From contig NZ_FNTA01000002.1 of assembly GCF_900105055.1 (NCBI RefSeq), positions 186,001 through 250,000 on the forward strand: 64,000 nucleotides of DNA. The letters run 5' to 3'. Shown piece by piece: positions 54,701-64,000 of the stretch. This stretch comes from Amycolatopsis lurida. GTDB taxonomy: Bacteria; Actinomycetota; Actinomycetes; Mycobacteriales; Pseudonocardiaceae. Below the pieces are notes generated by a model. The model was given only the letters and a program-made list of their open reading frames with translations, was not told the origin of the DNA and did not search any database. Made by a program: the position numbers and the translations under genes. The number at the start of each line of letters is the position of its first letter. Position 1 is the stretch's first letter.

Positions 54701-57700
54701 GCGCCGGACAACCTCGCGTACGTGATGTACACGTCCGGTTCGACGGGCAGGCCGAAGGGTGTGGCCGTACGCCAGCGTGACGTCGTCGCCCTCGCCGCCG
54801 ACCGTCGCTTCGCCGCGCACGAGCGGGTGCTGCTGCACGCTTCGCCCGCCTTCGACGCCTCCACTTACGAGCTGTGGGTTCCGCTGCTCAACGGCGGCAC
54901 CGTCGTCGTGGCGCCCCCGGGCGACCTCGACGTGGACACCCTCCGGCGGATCATCGCCGAGTACGAGGTCCACGGGGCTTTCTTCACCGCCGGGCTGTTC
55001 CGGCTGCTCGCGCAGGAGGCTCCGGAGACCTTCCGCGGGATGCGCGAGGTGTGGGCGGGCGGCGACGTCGTCCCGGCCGCCGCGGTCCGGCGGGTGCGGG
55101 AGGCGTGCCCGGGCACGGTCGTCGTCGACGGCTACGGTCCGACCGAGACGACGACCTTCGCCACCTCGCATCCGATCCCGGCCGAAGTCCCCGGTGCCGT
55201 CCCGATCGGGAAACCGCTCGACAACATGCGGACCTACGTCCTCGACGCCGAGCTGCGGCTCGTACCGCAGGGCGTGCCCGGCGAGCTGTACATCACCGGG
55301 GCCGGACTCGCTCGCGGGTACTTCGGTGATCCGGCGCTGACCGCCGACCGGTTCGTGCCCGACCCGTTCGGCCCGCCGGGAGAGCGGATGTACCGCACCG
55401 GGGACCTCGTTCGCTGGACCCCGCGCGGGGAACTGGAGTACACCGGGCGCGCCGACGAGCAGGTCAAGGTCCGCGGTTTCCGGATCGAACCGGCGGAGAT
55501 CGAGGCCGCGCTGACCGCGCATCCGGGCGTCGGCCAGGCCGCGGTGCTGACCAGGGAGGATCACGGCGTCAAACGGCTCGTCGCCTACCACACCGGCGAC
55601 GCGGACGGCCTCGCCGAATTCCTCGGCCGCTCCCTCCCCGACTACATGGTGCCCGCCGCGTTCGTCCGGCTCGACCGCTTCCCGTTGAACGCCAACGGGA
55701 AGATCGACCGTCGCGCCCTGCCCGCGCCGGACTTCGGCGGCAAGACGGCCAGGACCGAGCCCGCGACCGAGGCCGAACGCGCGCTCGCCGCGATCTGGTC
55801 CGACGTGCTCGGCGTCGCGGACGTCGGCGCCGAGGCCAACTTCTTCGAACTGGGCGGCGACTCGATCCTCAGCATCCAGGTCGTGTCGCGTGCCCGCCGC
55901 GCCGGGCTGAGCCTGCTGCCCCACGACGTCTTCCGGCATCCGACCCTCGCCGCGCTGGCCGCGCACGCCGGTGGCGACGCCGGGCCGCGCGCCGAACAGG
56001 GGCCGGTGACCGGGGCGGCGCCCCTCACCCCGATCCAGCACTGGTACTTCGACACCCTGCCGGACCGGTTCGACCAGCGAGTGGTGCTGGAATTCGCCGA
56101 GGACGTCGACGAAGCCGCGCTGCGCCGCGCGCTGGAAGCCGTGTGGGCGCACCACGACGGGCTGCGGCTGCGGTTCGGACGCGACGGCGTCCAGCACGGC
56201 GAACCGGTGTGGCAGGCGGACCTCCTCACCGACGAGATCGTCTTCGACCTCGGACGCGGTCCCTTGCTGGCGGCGGTGCTCGACGGGCGGCGGCTGACCC
56301 TGGCCGCGCACCACTTGGTCGTCGACGGCGTCTCGTGGCGAATCCTGCTGGAGGATCTGGAAACCGCCTACCGCGGGGGCGAACTCGGGCCGAAGACCAC
56401 GTCGTACCTGGAGTGGGCCAGGCGGTTGGCCGAGCATGCCGGGTCCGGCGGATTCGACGACGAACTGGCGTACTGGCGCGGGATCCCGGCGCCGACGCCG
56501 GACGCCGGACCGGCCACGGTCGCCGACACGGGCGAGGTGACGGTCCGGCTCACCGCCGAGGAGACCCGGGCACTTCTCCAGGACGTTCCCGAGGTCTACC
56601 GCACGCAGGTCAACGACGTGCTGCTCGCCGCGCTGGGCCGTGTCCTCCGGGACTGGACCGGGCGGATCCCGGTGATCGACCTGGAGGGTCACGGGCGCGA
56701 GGACCTGTTCGACGACGTCGACCTCTCTCGCACCGTCGGCTGGTTCACCAGCATGTTCCCCGTGGCACTCGACGTCCCGGACGGCTGGGGCGCCGCCCTC
56801 AAAGTGGTGAAGGAACAGCTCCGCGCGGTGCCGCGGCGGGGGATCGGGTACGGCGCCCTGCGCTACCTCACCGGCACCGCGCCGGTCATCGATCCCGAGG
56901 TCGGCTTCAACTACCTCGGCCGGTTCGGCGACGCGGAGGCGGGCGCGTTCCGGACCGGCGCCCTCGGCGCCGACGTCGACCCGGCCGCTCCCGCCGGCCA
57001 CACGCTCGACATCGTCGGCCACGTCTTGGCCGGGACCCTGGAGCTGAGCTGGACGTATGTCACGACCCGGCACGATCGCGGCGTCGTCGAAGAGCTGGCG
57101 GAGCGGATGCTGGCCGCCCTGCGCGAGATCATCGCGCACTGCGGGTCACCGGAGGCCGGCGGCCGCACGCCGTCGGACTTCCCGCTCGCCGCCCTCGATC
57201 AGTCCACAGTGGACACTTTGGTCGGCGACGGCCGGACGGTCGAGGACGTCTACCCGGTGACGCCCATGCAGGGCGGGATGCTGTTCCACGGCCTTTCCCA
57301 GACCGAGCAAGGCATGTACGTCGAGCAGGCGACGTTCGTCCTCGAAGGTGTCACCGACCTCGACCGGCTCGCCGCGGCATGGCAGCGGGTCGTGGACCGG
57401 ACACCGGTCCTGCGGACGGCGTTCGTCTGGGCCGGGGTCGAGGAGCCACTGCAGGTGGTGCACCGGGAGGTGCGGCTGCCGATCCGAGTGCTCGACGGGA
57501 CCGGTCACGATCTCCGGCAGCTCCTCGCGGAGGACCGCGAACAAGGGCTCGACCTCGGCGAGGCACCGCTGATGCGTGTGGCCCTCGTGCGGTCGTCGGC
57601 GACCGAAGTCCAGGTGCTGTGGACGTTCCACCACGCGCTGCTCGACGGTTGGAGCGTCTTCCACGTCCTCTCCGACGTCTGTGGCGCCTACGCCGGGCAG

Positions 57701-60271
57701 ACCCTGCCCGCCAGGCCACCGTTCCGGGACTACCTCGCCTGGCTGGGCGACCTCGACCGGACCGACGCCGAACGCTTCTGGCGTCGTACCCTCTCGGGGA
57801 TCGACGGTCCGACGCCCGTTCCCGGCGACTGGGCACTCGCGGCCGGGCACATCGCCTGTTCGTCCGAGTGGCTGCCCGTACGCCTGGACGAGGCGGCGAC
57901 GAGCGGGCTCGACGAGTTCGTCAAACGCCACGGCCTCACGCACAACGCGGTCCTCCAAGGGGCATGGGCCCTGCTGCTGTCGGCTTACAGCGGCCAGGAC
58001 GACGTCGTGTTCGGCTCCACCGTCTCCGGCCGCCCGCCCGAGATGACCGGCGTGGACGCGATCACCGGCATCTTCATCAACACGCTGCCGGTCAGGATCG
58101 GGATCGACCGTGGTGCCCGCGTCGCCGACTGGCTCGCGGATCTTCAGGCGAGCCAGGCCGAGGCACGCCGCCACGGACATCTTCCGCTCGCAATGGTCCA
58201 AGGCTGGGCGGAGCTGCCCGGGGGAGTGAACCTCTGCGAGAGCCTGGTGGTGTTCGAGAACTATCCGATCACCAGTGCCGAAGCCGGCCACGGCCTGACC
58301 GTGCGAGACCTGTCGGCCCGCGAGACGACGAACTTCCCGCTGACGGTCGTCGCGTCGCCTGGTCGTGAGCTGAACGTCGACCTGGGTTACGACCCGGCCT
58401 TGTTCGACGCCGAAACGGTGAGCCGGCTGGCCGGTCACCTGCTCACGCTGCTCCGGGAACTGACGGTGGACGGCGCTCGGGCGATCACCGACGTGTCGAT
58501 GCTGACCCCGACGGAGGAACTGCTCCTGGCGGAATGGACGGAAACCGGTACGGCGGCCCCCGCCCGGTCGCTGCCGGAACTCTTCGCCGAGCAGGTCCGC
58601 GCCCGGCCCGACGTGGTCGCGGCCGTCCTCGACGGCGAGCCGGTCACCTATGCCGAGCTGAACCGGCGGGCGAACCGGCTGGCCAACCGCCTGATCGGGC
58701 TCGGCCTGCGCCCCGAGGAACCGGTCGGCCTCGTCACGAGCAGGGCGGGCACCGTCGTGGCGGAACTGGCCGTGGTCAAGGCGGGCGGCGCGTATCTGCC
58801 GGTCGACACGCGCGCCCCGGCGGAACGGCGGCAGACGCTGCTCGACGGTGTGCGGTTCGTCGTGTCCGACATGGAGTATCCGAACGCCATCCGGCTGTCC
58901 TCGGTGGACGACGAGCCGGACGGCGACCCCGTCGTGGTCGTCGATCCCGACCAGCTGGCGTACGTCATGTACACCTCCGGGTCCACCGGCACGCCGAAGG
59001 GCGTCGCGGTGCGGCACCGCGACGTCGCCGCCTTGGCCGCGGACAGCCGGTTCCGCGGCGGGGCGCACGAACGGGTGCTGCTGCATTCCCCGGCGGCCTT
59101 CGACGCGACCACCTACGAACTGTGGGTACCGCTGCTCACCGGCGGCCGCGTCGTCACGGCCCCGGACGGCGACCTCGACGCGCACCGCCTGCGGGCCTTG
59201 ATCCGCGAGCACGGCCTGACCGGGATGTGGGTCACGGCGGGTCTGTTCCGGGTGCTGGCGCAGGAAAGCCCGGACTGCTTCACCGGACTGCGGGAGGTGT
59301 GGACCGGCGGCGACGTCGTGCCCACCGAGGCGGTGCGGCGCGTGCTGGGTGCCTGCCAGGGCCTGCGCGTCGTCGACGGCTACGGCCCGACCGAGACGAC
59401 CACCTTCGCCACCGCCCATCCGATGGACGAGATGGTTCCGGACCGGGTGCCCATCGGCACACCGCTGGACGGCATGGTCGCCCGCGTACTGGATCCGGAC
59501 CTGCGCCCGGTACCGCCGGGAGTGCCGGGCGAGCTGTACCTCGCCGGTGCGGGACTCGCCCGTGGCTATCGCGACCAGCCCGGTCTGACCGCCGACCGGT
59601 TCCTCGCGGCCCCGGGCGGACAGCGGATGTATCGCACCGGCGACGTGGTCCGCTGGACCGGAGTGGGCACCCTCGAATTCCTCGGGCGGGCGGACGACCA
59701 GGTGAAGCTGCGCGGGTTCCGGGTCGAGCCCGGTGAGGCCGAAGCCGTGCTGGCCCGGCATCCCGCCGTGGCGCAGGCCGCGGTCGTCGTCCGCGAAGAC
59801 CAGCCCGGCCTGAAGCAACTCGTCGCCTACGTCGTGTCGGAAGCCGGGCAGGACACTCTGCGGGACTTCTTGGCCGAACGGCTGCCGGAGTACCTGGTGC
59901 CGTCGGCGTTCGTCGCGCTGGACCGGATCCCGGTCAGTGCCAACGGAAAGCTCGATCGCAAGGCATTGCCCGCACCGGCCGAGCGGGAGAGCGGGTACGT
60001 CGAGCCGGAAACCGAAACCGAACTGGCGCTGGCCGGGATCTGGGCCGAAGTGCTCGGCGTGGAGCGGATCGGCGTCGAGGACAACTTCTTCGCCCTCGGC
60101 GGGGATTCGCTGCGGAGCCTGCACATCGCGGCCAAGGCGGGCGCCTTGTTCGCGGTCCGGCTCACCCCGGCCGACGTCCTGACCGCGCGCACCGTCGCGG
60201 GGCTGGCCGGAACGGTCGAAGAACTCATCTTGGGCGAGCTCGAAAGCCTCGCCTCCGAAACGGAAGCGTGA
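42707..60271 (+). CDS. Five-module nonribosomal peptide synthetase: A-T / C-A-T-E / C-A-T-E / C-A-T-E / C-A-T
   Basis: A 5,854-aa NRPS; ATG 42707 has GGAAGG 10 bases before it. Domains with approximate residues: A1 20-515, T1 (Ser545), C2 605-1020 (HHIVTDG, His721), A2 1030-1520, T2 (Ser1559), E2 1605-2010 (HHLAVDG, LEGHGRE), C3 2015-2440 (HHVLLDG, His2153), A3 2450-2940, T3 (Ser2978), E3 3015-3420, C4 3430-3860, A4 3865-4350, T4 (Ser4386), E4 4425-4830, C5 4840-5265, A5 5270-5765, T5 (Ser5801). Carriers read GGDSI except GGDSL at T5. It begins directly with A, so the first residue is not acylated by a starter C domain. There is no thioesterase. C2 is L-type by position; C3-C5 follow E domains and should be D-accepting. 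Pocket residues by eye: A1, A2 and A5 DAYWWGGTF; A3 DAYFWGVTF; A4 DAYFWGGTF, all aliphatic and near valine-type codes. Predicted product part: L-D-D-D-L. Confidence 0.96.
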   Translation: MTVLDTTDAPEAERAVALPDLFAARVRSTPDAIAVDGHGGQLTYAELADRAARLATRLTRLGVRAEDRVGLLLQRSAELVVAELAIVLAGGVYVPLDRRAPDDRARLVLATAGVSVLITDEPERAAQVHSGRIVVAGRALPAPDLAPPRVDADQLAYLMHTSGSTGTPKGVAVRHRDVAALAADSRFAGGPHRRVLLHSPAAFDASTYELWVPLLNGGTVVIAPPGDLDVEALREVVRQYAVTSLWLTAGLFRVVAQEAPDCFLGVEEVWTGGDVVPAAAVRRVLDACPGLTVTDGYGPTETTTFATARAMSTRDGVPDSVPIGRPLDGVRAHVLDGALNAVPAGEAGELHLAGAGLARGYWGEPGATADRFVADPGVPGGRMYRTGDLVRYNDDGELEFLGRADDQVKVRGFRVEPGEIESVLAAVPGVGEVVVVAREQRPGVKRLVAYVVARQGEALADLAESAAAVLPDYMVPSAFVALDALPLNANGKVDRRALPAPQEESRSDTGPSSETERAVAEVLAGVLGTDDVASDDDFFALGGDSILAVQALSRLRRTFGVTLSARAVFDAPTVTGLARLIDEARPAGNDTIPAAPSSQVVPLSPAQRRLWFLDELTGDSAEYNTAVGLRLSGPLDLDALRGALAALCARHESLRTTFDEDSQRIADTAEIPLRVEETVADDATLAAEVSVPFDLRTGPLTRATLYRQAPEEHLLVLCQHHIVTDGRSIGILTGELLDFYAGATPPPLESGYRDYTHWRRQTGDDAQLGYWREALEGLEPLAFPTDRPRPAQRGTAGAVHRHDLPADLVRGLTAVGRPHGATLFMTLTAAVQVLLSAYGGQRDIAVGTAVAGRDRPEWEPLTGFFVNTLVLRSRIDRTRPFPEFLAGFRETVLEAFAHADAPFDRVVEAVQPERDPSRTPLVQAVVVLQSPLVRPREVAGLRVSEFDLPRPSARFDLVVEFWPTEDGLRVTVEYATALFDGATIERLTESLEALLAGIAAEPGRLVGELPLLTEADRRLLPSPDPAPSMTITRLFDHHAGQHPDAPAVLFGEARLGYGQLRDEADRLAGRLIELGVRPEDRVGVLMDRSADLVVALLAILKAGAAYLPLDLRAPADRLRLLLDGTSLLLTDETWHETAATVHKGRILTLPATGDVATVTVEPANLAYVEYTSGSTGVPKGVSVRHTDVVALATDPRFTGGAHERVLLHSPLAFDASTYELWVPLLNGGTVVVAPPGDVDAEVVRELTARHGVTALWLTAGLFRLFAGDAPECFRGLREIWTGGDVVPPEAVRRVLESCPGVTVVDGYGPTETTTFATSFRMTSAETVPETIPIGTPLTGMGVYVLDDGLRPVPRGALGEICVAGPGLARGYADRPGATADRFVACPYGAPGERMYRTGDRGRWRADGTLEFAGRADDQLKVRGFRVEPGEVERALTARPEVAEAVVTARTGSGRKHLVAYVVAADGSTVDTEVLRESLGRSLPDYLVPSAFVVLDALPLNPNGKVDRRVLPEPSFEPAASGGTAPRTEREAVLAGIWADVLGLDRVGVEDNFFALGGDSILGIQVSAQARKAGLAITTADLFRHQTVAALAPASTEVSTVEDRGPVSGDVVATPIQRWFFDTIPEPARFDQAIAVELAHGTDEAALAAAIDAVIEHHDALRTTFTRDGDQWRLRITAVEDGHSLLRWSLSGPPGRRVLHLSAHHLAVDGVSWRILLDDLDQAYRKADFGPRTTSFQDWAARLADHAAAGGFDDELEHWRSIPEVTPIPVDGIGANTVDRARAVTVRLTADETRSLLRHVPEAYRTQVNDLLLTALGRTLRDWTGRVPVIDLEGHGREDLFDGVDLSRTVGWFTSLFPVALDVPDEWGTAIKTVKERLRSVPRRGIGYGALRYLSGTAPSIDPQISFNYLGQFELTGELYTGSPGELSLVADPGGVRPHLLDVVGQVTGDTLEFTWHYAEGVHEEATVTRLADGMLENLRGLLGHCAEPGAGGRTPSDFPLAGLDQSTVDELVGDGRDVEDVYPLTPMQAGMVFHSLAQPGDRNYFEQITFTVDDVPDPRALVAAWRRVVARTPVLRSRIVWEGVPRPLQVVRRSAEIPVSCPDWSTVDAEEALRLRLAEDLAEGLDLARAPLTRLVVAKESATSVRVIWTFHHVLLDGWSVFGVLSDVLAVLRGEEPPVRRPFRDYAEWLAAQDDEAAEAHWRAELDGVTPTPLPGVHGARAHAASSSARVPVDFDDATTARITSFARRHHLTLNTIVQGAWAALLSRYSGEAEVCFGATVSGRPIELPGADDIQGLFIDTLPVRVRLDSGRGLVDWLRELQAAQAESRRFGHVGLPRLQSWSDTGGSLFDSIIVFENYPVADVAGVRDVRAAERTNYPLGVVAYPGRRMSLMLTHDPDLIGPELARQLAGHLETLIRGFVDTPYEPVSRVPMLSGPEIRHLLRDRDATARPIPEGTVPELFEARARRNPGAVALVTDAETVTYGELDVRANRLANRLRELGVRAENRVALLMDRSPALVVAELAILKAGGAYLPLDLRAPAERLRLLLSEAEADVLVTDQAWLSTAEEIHDGVIVTDTGDAPETPPGVTTDPEQLAYVIYTSGSTGKPKGVAARHRDVLALAADRRFAAHDRVLLHSPQAFDASTYELWVPLLNGGTVVLAPPGELDVHTLGRVITTHAVTGVFMTTGLFRLVAQEAPQMFAGVREVWTGGDAVPAVALRRVRAACPRTLVADVYGPTETTTFATVHPLPDEVPDVVPIGAPLANTRGYVLDDGLNLAPAGAPGELHIAGAGLARGYLGRPGLTADRFVADPFGPPGERMYRTGDVVRWNDEEALEFVGRVDEQVKIRGFRVEPSEIEAALGEHPGVEQAAVLARADGGVKRLVAYIVGETEGLGEFLGRTLPDYMVPAAFVRLAEFPVNVNGKLDRTALPAPDFGARDHVVPRTERELVLAGIWAEVLGVERVGATDDFFELGGDSILSIQVVSKARRAGLELLPGDLFAHRTPAALAAAARTATEAVHRGPVSGEVPFTPIQRWFFATQTADPEHFHQFVPLGPERIDRAAARKTVDALLEHHDALRMRFTHDDGWKQENGPVGAGTPLIRLDISERGVTLAVHHLVVDGVSWRVLAEDFDRGYAQALRGEAIDLGPRTTSFREWAIRLAEHTADGGFDDELPYWRGIPENTSIPVDGEGEATVASMREVTVRLPEAETEALLREVPAVYRTQVNDVLLTALGRVLRDWTGKVPVVDLEGHGREDLFDDVDLSRTVGWFTSVFPVALDVPEDWGTALKSVKEQLRAVPRRGIGYGALRHLAGTAPSIDPAVSFNYLGRFTSGRLESDESELSARAHLLDVVGRVESGELELTWYYTEGVHRESTVDMLAGAMLAALRKIIAHCAAPEAGGRTPSDFPLLALDQATVDTLAGDGRAIEDLYPLTPMQAGMVFHSLSQREERLYFQQVGFVVEGVEDVDALAEAWQRVVDRTPVLRTKITWEGVPEPVQVVRRHVAVPVTRLDWRAHTPAGQERFWQEVLSADRAEGLDLDGEALLRLTLARLSDTEVRVLWTFHHVLLDGWSVFGVLSDVFTAYSGGEPPERPPFRDYVAWLGRQDDTEAERHWRRELGDFTASARLTARDHTSRSAEWLRVRVESSARLGEATRKAGLTMNTVLQGAWALVLSRLTGERDVCFGTTVSGRPVDLTGADDITGIFINTLPVRVTTDRSPVARWLAALQDRQVESRRYGHLPLTKLQAWSGAGGSLFDSIVVFENYPIDSATRAGLRLRDVDAAETTNYPISVVASPGERLSLDVGYDPDLFDAATAERITDQLVGVLDAFAEDLNRPLDGIDLLTDAERLQILGDWNDTAYPLPEGSLAELFGRQVAHAPGAVALDGDGVRLTYAELDERADRLARRLVSLGAGPETVVGVLMDRSPELVVAELAVIKAGAAYLPLDTRAPAPRLTTLLDGVPILVTDRARAESVVHNGQIVVPDGRTADVALPEAAPDNLAYVMYTSGSTGRPKGVAVRQRDVVALAADRRFAAHERVLLHASPAFDASTYELWVPLLNGGTVVVAPPGDLDVDTLRRIIAEYEVHGAFFTAGLFRLLAQEAPETFRGMREVWAGGDVVPAAAVRRVREACPGTVVVDGYGPTETTTFATSHPIPAEVPGAVPIGKPLDNMRTYVLDAELRLVPQGVPGELYITGAGLARGYFGDPALTADRFVPDPFGPPGERMYRTGDLVRWTPRGELEYTGRADEQVKVRGFRIEPAEIEAALTAHPGVGQAAVLTREDHGVKRLVAYHTGDADGLAEFLGRSLPDYMVPAAFVRLDRFPLNANGKIDRRALPAPDFGGKTARTEPATEAERALAAIWSDVLGVADVGAEANFFELGGDSILSIQVVSRARRAGLSLLPHDVFRHPTLAALAAHAGGDAGPRAEQGPVTGAAPLTPIQHWYFDTLPDRFDQRVVLEFAEDVDEAALRRALEAVWAHHDGLRLRFGRDGVQHGEPVWQADLLTDEIVFDLGRGPLLAAVLDGRRLTLAAHHLVVDGVSWRILLEDLETAYRGGELGPKTTSYLEWARRLAEHAGSGGFDDELAYWRGIPAPTPDAGPATVADTGEVTVRLTAEETRALLQDVPEVYRTQVNDVLLAALGRVLRDWTGRIPVIDLEGHGREDLFDDVDLSRTVGWFTSMFPVALDVPDGWGAALKVVKEQLRAVPRRGIGYGALRYLTGTAPVIDPEVGFNYLGRFGDAEAGAFRTGALGADVDPAAPAGHTLDIVGHVLAGTLELSWTYVTTRHDRGVVEELAERMLAALREIIAHCGSPEAGGRTPSDFPLAALDQSTVDTLVGDGRTVEDVYPVTPMQGGMLFHGLSQTEQGMYVEQATFVLEGVTDLDRLAAAWQRVVDRTPVLRTAFVWAGVEEPLQVVHREVRLPIRVLDGTGHDLRQLLAEDREQGLDLGEAPLMRVALVRSSATEVQVLWTFHHALLDGWSVFHVLSDVCGAYAGQTLPARPPFRDYLAWLGDLDRTDAERFWRRTLSGIDGPTPVPGDWALAAGHIACSSEWLPVRLDEAATSGLDEFVKRHGLTHNAVLQGAWALLLSAYSGQDDVVFGSTVSGRPPEMTGVDAITGIFINTLPVRIGIDRGARVADWLADLQASQAEARRHGHLPLAMVQGWAELPGGVNLCESLVVFENYPITSAEAGHGLTVRDLSARETTNFPLTVVASPGRELNVDLGYDPALFDAETVSRLAGHLLTLLRELTVDGARAITDVSMLTPTEELLLAEWTETGTAAPARSLPELFAEQVRARPDVVAAVLDGEPVTYAELNRRANRLANRLIGLGLRPEEPVGLVTSRAGTVVAELAVVKAGGAYLPVDTRAPAERRQTLLDGVRFVVSDMEYPNAIRLSSVDDEPDGDPVVVVDPDQLAYVMYTSGSTGTPKGVAVRHRDVAALAADSRFRGGAHERVLLHSPAAFDATTYELWVPLLTGGRVVTAPDGDLDAHRLRALIREHGLTGMWVTAGLFRVLAQESPDCFTGLREVWTGGDVVPTEAVRRVLGACQGLRVVDGYGPTETTTFATAHPMDEMVPDRVPIGTPLDGMVARVLDPDLRPVPPGVPGELYLAGAGLARGYRDQPGLTADRFLAAPGGQRMYRTGDVVRWTGVGTLEFLGRADDQVKLRGFRVEPGEAEAVLARHPAVAQAAVVVREDQPGLKQLVAYVVSEAGQDTLRDFLAERLPEYLVPSAFVALDRIPVSANGKLDRKALPAPAERESGYVEPETETELALAGIWAEVLGVERIGVEDNFFALGGDSLRSLHIAAKAGALFAVRLTPADVLTARTVAGLAGTVEELILGELESLASETEA

Positions 60272-60281
60272 GGACGCCACC

Positions 60282-63200
60282 ATGACCTCGTCCCGACAGG
60301 ACCGCATCGCGGCACTGCCCGCCCACCTGCGGGAGGTGCTGCGCGCGCGGATGGCGGGAACGGCCGGACCCGCGCCGGAGATCCCGGCCGCCGCCGACCG
60401 TTCCCGCCCGATCCCGCTCTCGGCCGCCCAGCGGCGGCTCTGGTTCCTCAGCAGGCTGCGGCCGGACGACCCGGAGTACAACAGCGCGTTCGCCCTGCGC
60501 CTGACCGGACCACTAGACCGTGTCGCACTGGCCACCGCGCTGCGGTCGCTGGTCGCTCGCCACGAGCCCTTGCGCACCACCTTCGAGGAGATCGACGGCG
60601 AGGGCTTCCAGATCGTCCGGGAGCCCCACGAGGTCGCGTTGCCCGTCGTGGACGTCAGTCCCGGCGAGCTCGACGACGTCCTGCGCGCCGAGTACACCCG
60701 GCCGTTCGATCTGAACCGCGGGCCACTGCTGCGCGCCGTGCTGCTGCGGCTCACCGACACCGAGAACGTGCTGCTGGTGTGCGTGCACCACATCGCCACC
60801 GACGGCGCGTCGATGGGCGTGCTGACCGAGGAACTCGGCCTGCTCTACCGCGACGGCGAACGCGCCCGGTTGCCCGCGCAGCCGGTGCAGTACGCGGACT
60901 TCGCCGTATGGCAACGAAACCGGCCGCTCCGGGGAGCGGGTCTCGACTACTGGAAGTCGCACCTCGACGGCGTCGTCCCGCTGGAGCTGCCCACCGACCG
61001 GCCCCGGCCGCCCGTCCGGAGCACCGACGGTGCGACACGGGAGTTCACCGTGCCCGCGGAGGTCGCCGGCCGCCTCGCGGAGCTGGCGCGCTCGTCGGAG
61101 ACGACGCTGTTCACGGTGCTCGTCGGCGCGTGCCAAGCGCTGTTCGCCCGTTACACCGGTCAGGAGGACATCGCGCTCGGCACGGTCGTGCGGGGCCGTG
61201 AGCGGCCGGAACTCGAACGGGTCGTCGGCTTCTTCGTCAACACCGTCGTCCTGCGCTCGGCCGTCGACCGGTCGGTGTCCTTCACCGAGCACCTGGCTCA
61301 CGCCCGCCAGACCGTGCTGGACGCCTTCGCCCACGACGACGTGCCGTTCGACGCGGTCGTGGACGCCGTGCGGGCGGGCCGCGACCCCGGCCGGAACCCG
61401 TTGTTCGACGTCATGGTGCTGCTGCACTCCGCTTCCGGTGACGGTCCCGAGTTCCCCGGCCTGGCCGTGGAACCGGCGGACGTCGCGCGGGACGCGGCGA
61501 ACTTCGACCTCTCGATCGAGTTCGAGGAATCCGGCGGCAGGCTGGCCGGGCTCGTCGAATACAGCACCGAACTGTTCGACGCCACCACGATCGACGGCCT
61601 GATCGGGCACCTGCTGCGGCTGCTGGCCGGAATCGCCGCCGACCCCGGGCGCCGGATCGCCGACCTGCCGCTGATCGGCGACGCCGAAGAACGCCGCCTG
61701 CTGTCTTGGGGGAGCAACGGGCTGGAGGTCCCGGCGACGACCATCGTCGACCTTCTGGACCACCAGGCGAAGACCCGGCCGGACGAGACGGCGCTCGTCT
61801 GCGGCGACACCAGACTGACCTTCGCCGAACTCGTCGCCCGCGCCGACGGCCTCGCCGCGGAACTGGCCGCGCGCGGCGCCGGCCCGGACCGGGTGGTCGC
61901 GGTGGTGCTGCCGCGTTCGGCCGACGCGATCGTCGCGTTGTTCGCCGTGCTCAAAGCGGGTGCCGTGCACCAGTCGGTCGACCCCGGCCTGCCACCCGAG
62001 CGGATCCGGACGCTGCTGGCCGACACCCGGCCGGTCGTGGTCCTCGACGACACCTTCGCGATCACCACCGACCGGCCACGACCGGCTCCGCCGCGGCCGT
62101 CGGACGCGGCCTACGTCATCCACACCTCGGGTTCGACGGGCACGCCGAAGGGTGTCGTCGTCGGTCACGCGGCCTTGGTCAACCTGCTCGCCAACCATCG
62201 CGCCGTGTTCGGCCGCGACCGGATGCGTGTCGCGCTGACCGCGACGCTCTCGTTCGACACGTCGTGGGAAGGCCCCCTCCTGCTGGCGGACGGCCACGAA
62301 CTGCACGTCATCACCGAAGAGACCCGGCTCGATCCGGACGGGCTGACCCGCTACGTGCGGGACGAGCACGTCGACTTCCTTGACGTCACACCGTCCTACC
62401 TACGGCAGCTGCTGCCCGCCGGGCTGCTCGACGGAGAGCGCCGGCCGAAGTTCCTCATGGTCGGCGGTGAGGCTCTCGACGGTGACCTCTGGCGTGAACT
62501 CGCCGCTTCCGGAACGGAGGCGCACAACTACTACGGGCCCACCGAGTCCACTGTGGACGCCACGTGCGCGCCGGTGACCGGTGACCGGCCGGTGATCGGC
62601 AGGCCGCTCGGCAACGTGACCGCCTACGTCCTGGACGAGGGGTCGCGGCTCGTACCCGCCGGGGTTCCCGGTGAACTCTGCCTCGCCGGCGCCCAGCTCG
62701 CCCGTGGCTACCTCGGCCGCCCGGGGCTGACCGCGGACCGCTTCACCGCCGACCCGTTCGGCCCGCCCGGCGCCCGGCTCTACCGCACCGGCGACCGTGC
62801 CCGCTGGACCGCCGACGGGCGGCTGGACCATCTCGGCCGCCTCGACGAGCAGCTCAAGGTGCGCGGTTTCCGGATCGAGCCCGGCGAGGTCGAGGCGGTA
62901 CTGCGCGCCCAGCCGTCGATCACGGACGCCGCCGTGGACGCGCGGGACGGCAAGCTGGTCGCCTACGTCGTCGGAGACGCCGACCTTGCCCAGCTTCGGA
63001 CCGCGTTGCACCGCGTCCTTCCCGGCCATCTCGTCCCGTCGGCGTTCGTCGGCCTGGACCGGCTGCCTCAGACCAGGCACGGGAAACTGGACCGGCGGGC
63101 CCTGCCCGACCCCGGCCACGCCGCCTCGACGCCGTACGTCGCTCCCCGGAACGACCGTGAGCGGCTGGTGACCGCCATCTGGTCCGACGTCCTCGGTGTC

Positions 63201-64000
63201 GAACGCGTCGGTGTCGACGACGACTTCTTCGAACTCGGCGGCGATTCCCTCCTTGGCATCCGCGTACTCGCGCGGCTTCGGGACACGCTCGGCGCCGAGG
63301 TGCCCGCGCGGCTCGTCTTCACCGCGCCCACTCCGGCGCGCCTCGCCCTGCGGTTGCCCGAGAGCACCGCACCGCAGGCGGCGATTCCGGTGCTGCCCAG
63401 GGACGGTGGCCGGTTCGAGGCGCCGCTTTCCTTCGCGCAGCAGCGGTTGTGGTTCCTCGACGAATTCGAACCTGGCAGCGCCGAATACGTGTCGCCGACG
63501 GCCTTGAGGCTGCGCGGTGAGCTGGACACGGGCGCGCTGAACCGCGCACTGACCACGCTGGTAGCCCGGCACGAATCCCTCCGGACGACCTTCGCGACCG
63601 TCGATGGCCGCGGCGTCCAGGTGATCCATCCGCCCTACGCCGTCGACGTGCCCGTCACCGAAGGCGACTTGGACAGCGCCCTCGCCGCCGCGACCGGCGC
63701 CGTCGACCTGCACAGCGGGCCGTCGCTGCGGGTCGCGCTGACCCGGCTCGCGCCCGGCGACCACGTGCTCACGGTCGTGCTGCACCACATCGTCACCGAC
63801 GGCTGGTCCTCCGGCGTGCTGCTGGCCGAGCTGGCCACGTGCTACAGCGCGTTCCGTCGCGATGAGGAACCCGCTCTTCCGCCGCTGCCGGCGCAGTACG
63901 CGGACTACGCCGTCTGGCAACGGGAACGGCTGCGAGGCACGGATTTCGACGCCCAGCTCAGCTACTGGCGCAACCGCCTCGACGGCGTGCCCGCGCTCGA
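60282..64000 (+). CDS. Second NRPS of the cluster, C-A-T-C..., cut by the right window edge
   Basis: ATG 60282 lies 10 bases after the first NRPS stop; about 1,239 codons are visible and no stop is reached. N-terminal linker, then C ([25 protein letters not shown] with His170), A ([28 protein letters not shown]), T ([13 protein letters not shown], Ser989), then another C (LSFAQQRLWFLDEFEP; HHIVTDGW, His1169). The first C is of the L-accepting type, so residue 5 of the upstream protein should stay L. Pocket residues by eye are D-T-E-D-M-G-Y-V-D, with two acidic positions suggesting a basic amino acid such as ornithine, lysine or arginine; this is tentative. The chain continues beyond the window. 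Confidence 0.93.
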   Translation, partial: MTSSRQDRIAALPAHLREVLRARMAGTAGPAPEIPAAADRSRPIPLSAAQRRLWFLSRLRPDDPEYNSAFALRLTGPLDRVALATALRSLVARHEPLRTTFEEIDGEGFQIVREPHEVALPVVDVSPGELDDVLRAEYTRPFDLNRGPLLRAVLLRLTDTENVLLVCVHHIATDGASMGVLTEELGLLYRDGERARLPAQPVQYADFAVWQRNRPLRGAGLDYWKSHLDGVVPLELPTDRPRPPVRSTDGATREFTVPAEVAGRLAELARSSETTLFTVLVGACQALFARYTGQEDIALGTVVRGRERPELERVVGFFVNTVVLRSAVDRSVSFTEHLAHARQTVLDAFAHDDVPFDAVVDAVRAGRDPGRNPLFDVMVLLHSASGDGPEFPGLAVEPADVARDAANFDLSIEFEESGGRLAGLVEYSTELFDATTIDGLIGHLLRLLAGIAADPGRRIADLPLIGDAEERRLLSWGSNGLEVPATTIVDLLDHQAKTRPDETALVCGDTRLTFAELVARADGLAAELAARGAGPDRVVAVVLPRSADAIVALFAVLKAGAVHQSVDPGLPPERIRTLLADTRPVVVLDDTFAITTDRPRPAPPRPSDAAYVIHTSGSTGTPKGVVVGHAALVNLLANHRAVFGRDRMRVALTATLSFDTSWEGPLLLADGHELHVITEETRLDPDGLTRYVRDEHVDFLDVTPSYLRQLLPAGLLDGERRPKFLMVGGEALDGDLWRELAASGTEAHNYYGPTESTVDATCAPVTGDRPVIGRPLGNVTAYVLDEGSRLVPAGVPGELCLAGAQLARGYLGRPGLTADRFTADPFGPPGARLYRTGDRARWTADGRLDHLGRLDEQLKVRGFRIEPGEVEAVLRAQPSITDAAVDARDGKLVAYVVGDADLAQLRTALHRVLPGHLVPSAFVGLDRLPQTRHGKLDRRALPDPGHAASTPYVAPRNDRERLVTAIWSDVLGVERVGVDDDFFELGGDSLLGIRVLARLRDTLGAEVPARLVFTAPTPARLALRLPESTAPQAAIPVLPRDGGRFEAPLSFAQQRLWFLDEFEPGSAEYVSPTALRLRGELDTGALNRALTTLVARHESLRTTFATVDGRGVQVIHPPYAVDVPVTEGDLDSALAAATGAVDLHSGPSLRVALTRLAPGDHVLTVVLHHIVTDGWSSGVLLAELATCYSAFRRDEEPALPPLPAQYADYAVWQRERLRGTDFDAQLSYWRNRLDGVPAL

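Noticed and set aside
42626..60799. Very long open frames on the minus strand opposite the NRPS (for example 51869-57139 and 57146-60799)
   Set aside because: They mirror the codon structure of the NRPS in GC-rich DNA, are Arg/Gly/Val-rich, and contain no recognisable domain or ribosome-binding site.
1..64000. tRNA, rRNA, CRISPR arrays, insertion sequences, phage genes
   Set aside because: No cloverleaf-like sequence, regularly spaced repeats, transposase or integrase motif was seen by eye. A tRNAscan or ISfinder run would be decisive.

Overview
The window is high-GC DNA with many GTG starts, good Shine-Dalgarno sites, ESX-type secretion substrates, an AfsR/SARP-type regulator, secreted actinobacterial proteases and very large NRPS genes. 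It fits a filamentous actinomycete, most likely of the Pseudonocardiales (Amycolatopsis-like). That placement is inferred from style and gene content, not from a marker gene.

Layout. 1-4.5 kb: start of a membrane protein, a secreted GH43-like protein, a damaged lycopene-cyclase subunit, a secreted repeat protein and a GerW remnant. 4.5-10.6 kb: a large ATP-binding LuxR (LAL) regulator divergent from two secreted serine proteases (subtilisin with P domain; trypsin-like). 10.9-11.8 kb: an alpha/beta hydrolase with an Asp nucleophile. 11.98-15.86 kb (minus strand): a three-gene operon of polyprenyl diphosphate synthase, an unrecognised 530-aa protein and a cytochrome P450. It looks like a mini terpenoid cluster in which the gene in the cyclase position belongs to no family I recognise. 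16.1-18.05 kb: two hypothetical genes and gene debris. 18.2-23.6 kb: an XRE-cupin regulator with a recurring palindromic operator, followed by a translationally coupled hydroxyquinol catabolic operon (beta-hydroxyacid dehydrogenase-like, SnoaL/NTF2-like, maleylacetate reductase, hydroxyquinol 1,2-dioxygenase, MFS transporter) that ends in a broken alcohol dehydrogenase. 24-28.4 kb: acetyltransferase, SRPBCC protein, lectin debris, small membrane protein and a DUF6461-like protein. 28.6-30.6 kb: a three-gene operon of ESX/type VII-secretion-like proteins. 30.7-36.1 kb: NodB deacetylase, histidine kinase/response regulator pair and a SARP-NB-ARC-TPR regulator. 36.4-40.2 kb: secreted EEP-fold protein, small hypotheticals, secreted class-A-beta-lactamase-like hydrolase, a fragment copy of the alpha/beta hydrolase and a tiny secreted cysteine protein.

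40.2-64 kb: a 1-kb leader with an intrinsic terminator precedes a PBP/beta-lactamase-like hydrolase and two NRPS genes. The first NRPS is 5,854 aa with five modules (A-T, C-A-T-E, C-A-T-E, C-A-T-E, C-A-T) and no thioesterase. The second (C-A-T-C...) runs off the right edge. Active-site spacing predicts three consecutive D residues between L residues, and the five adenylation pockets are nearly the same aliphatic, valine-like type. The leading candidates for undescribed biology are the terpenoid-like operon with its unknown 530-aa protein, and this NRPS with its associated PBP-like protein.
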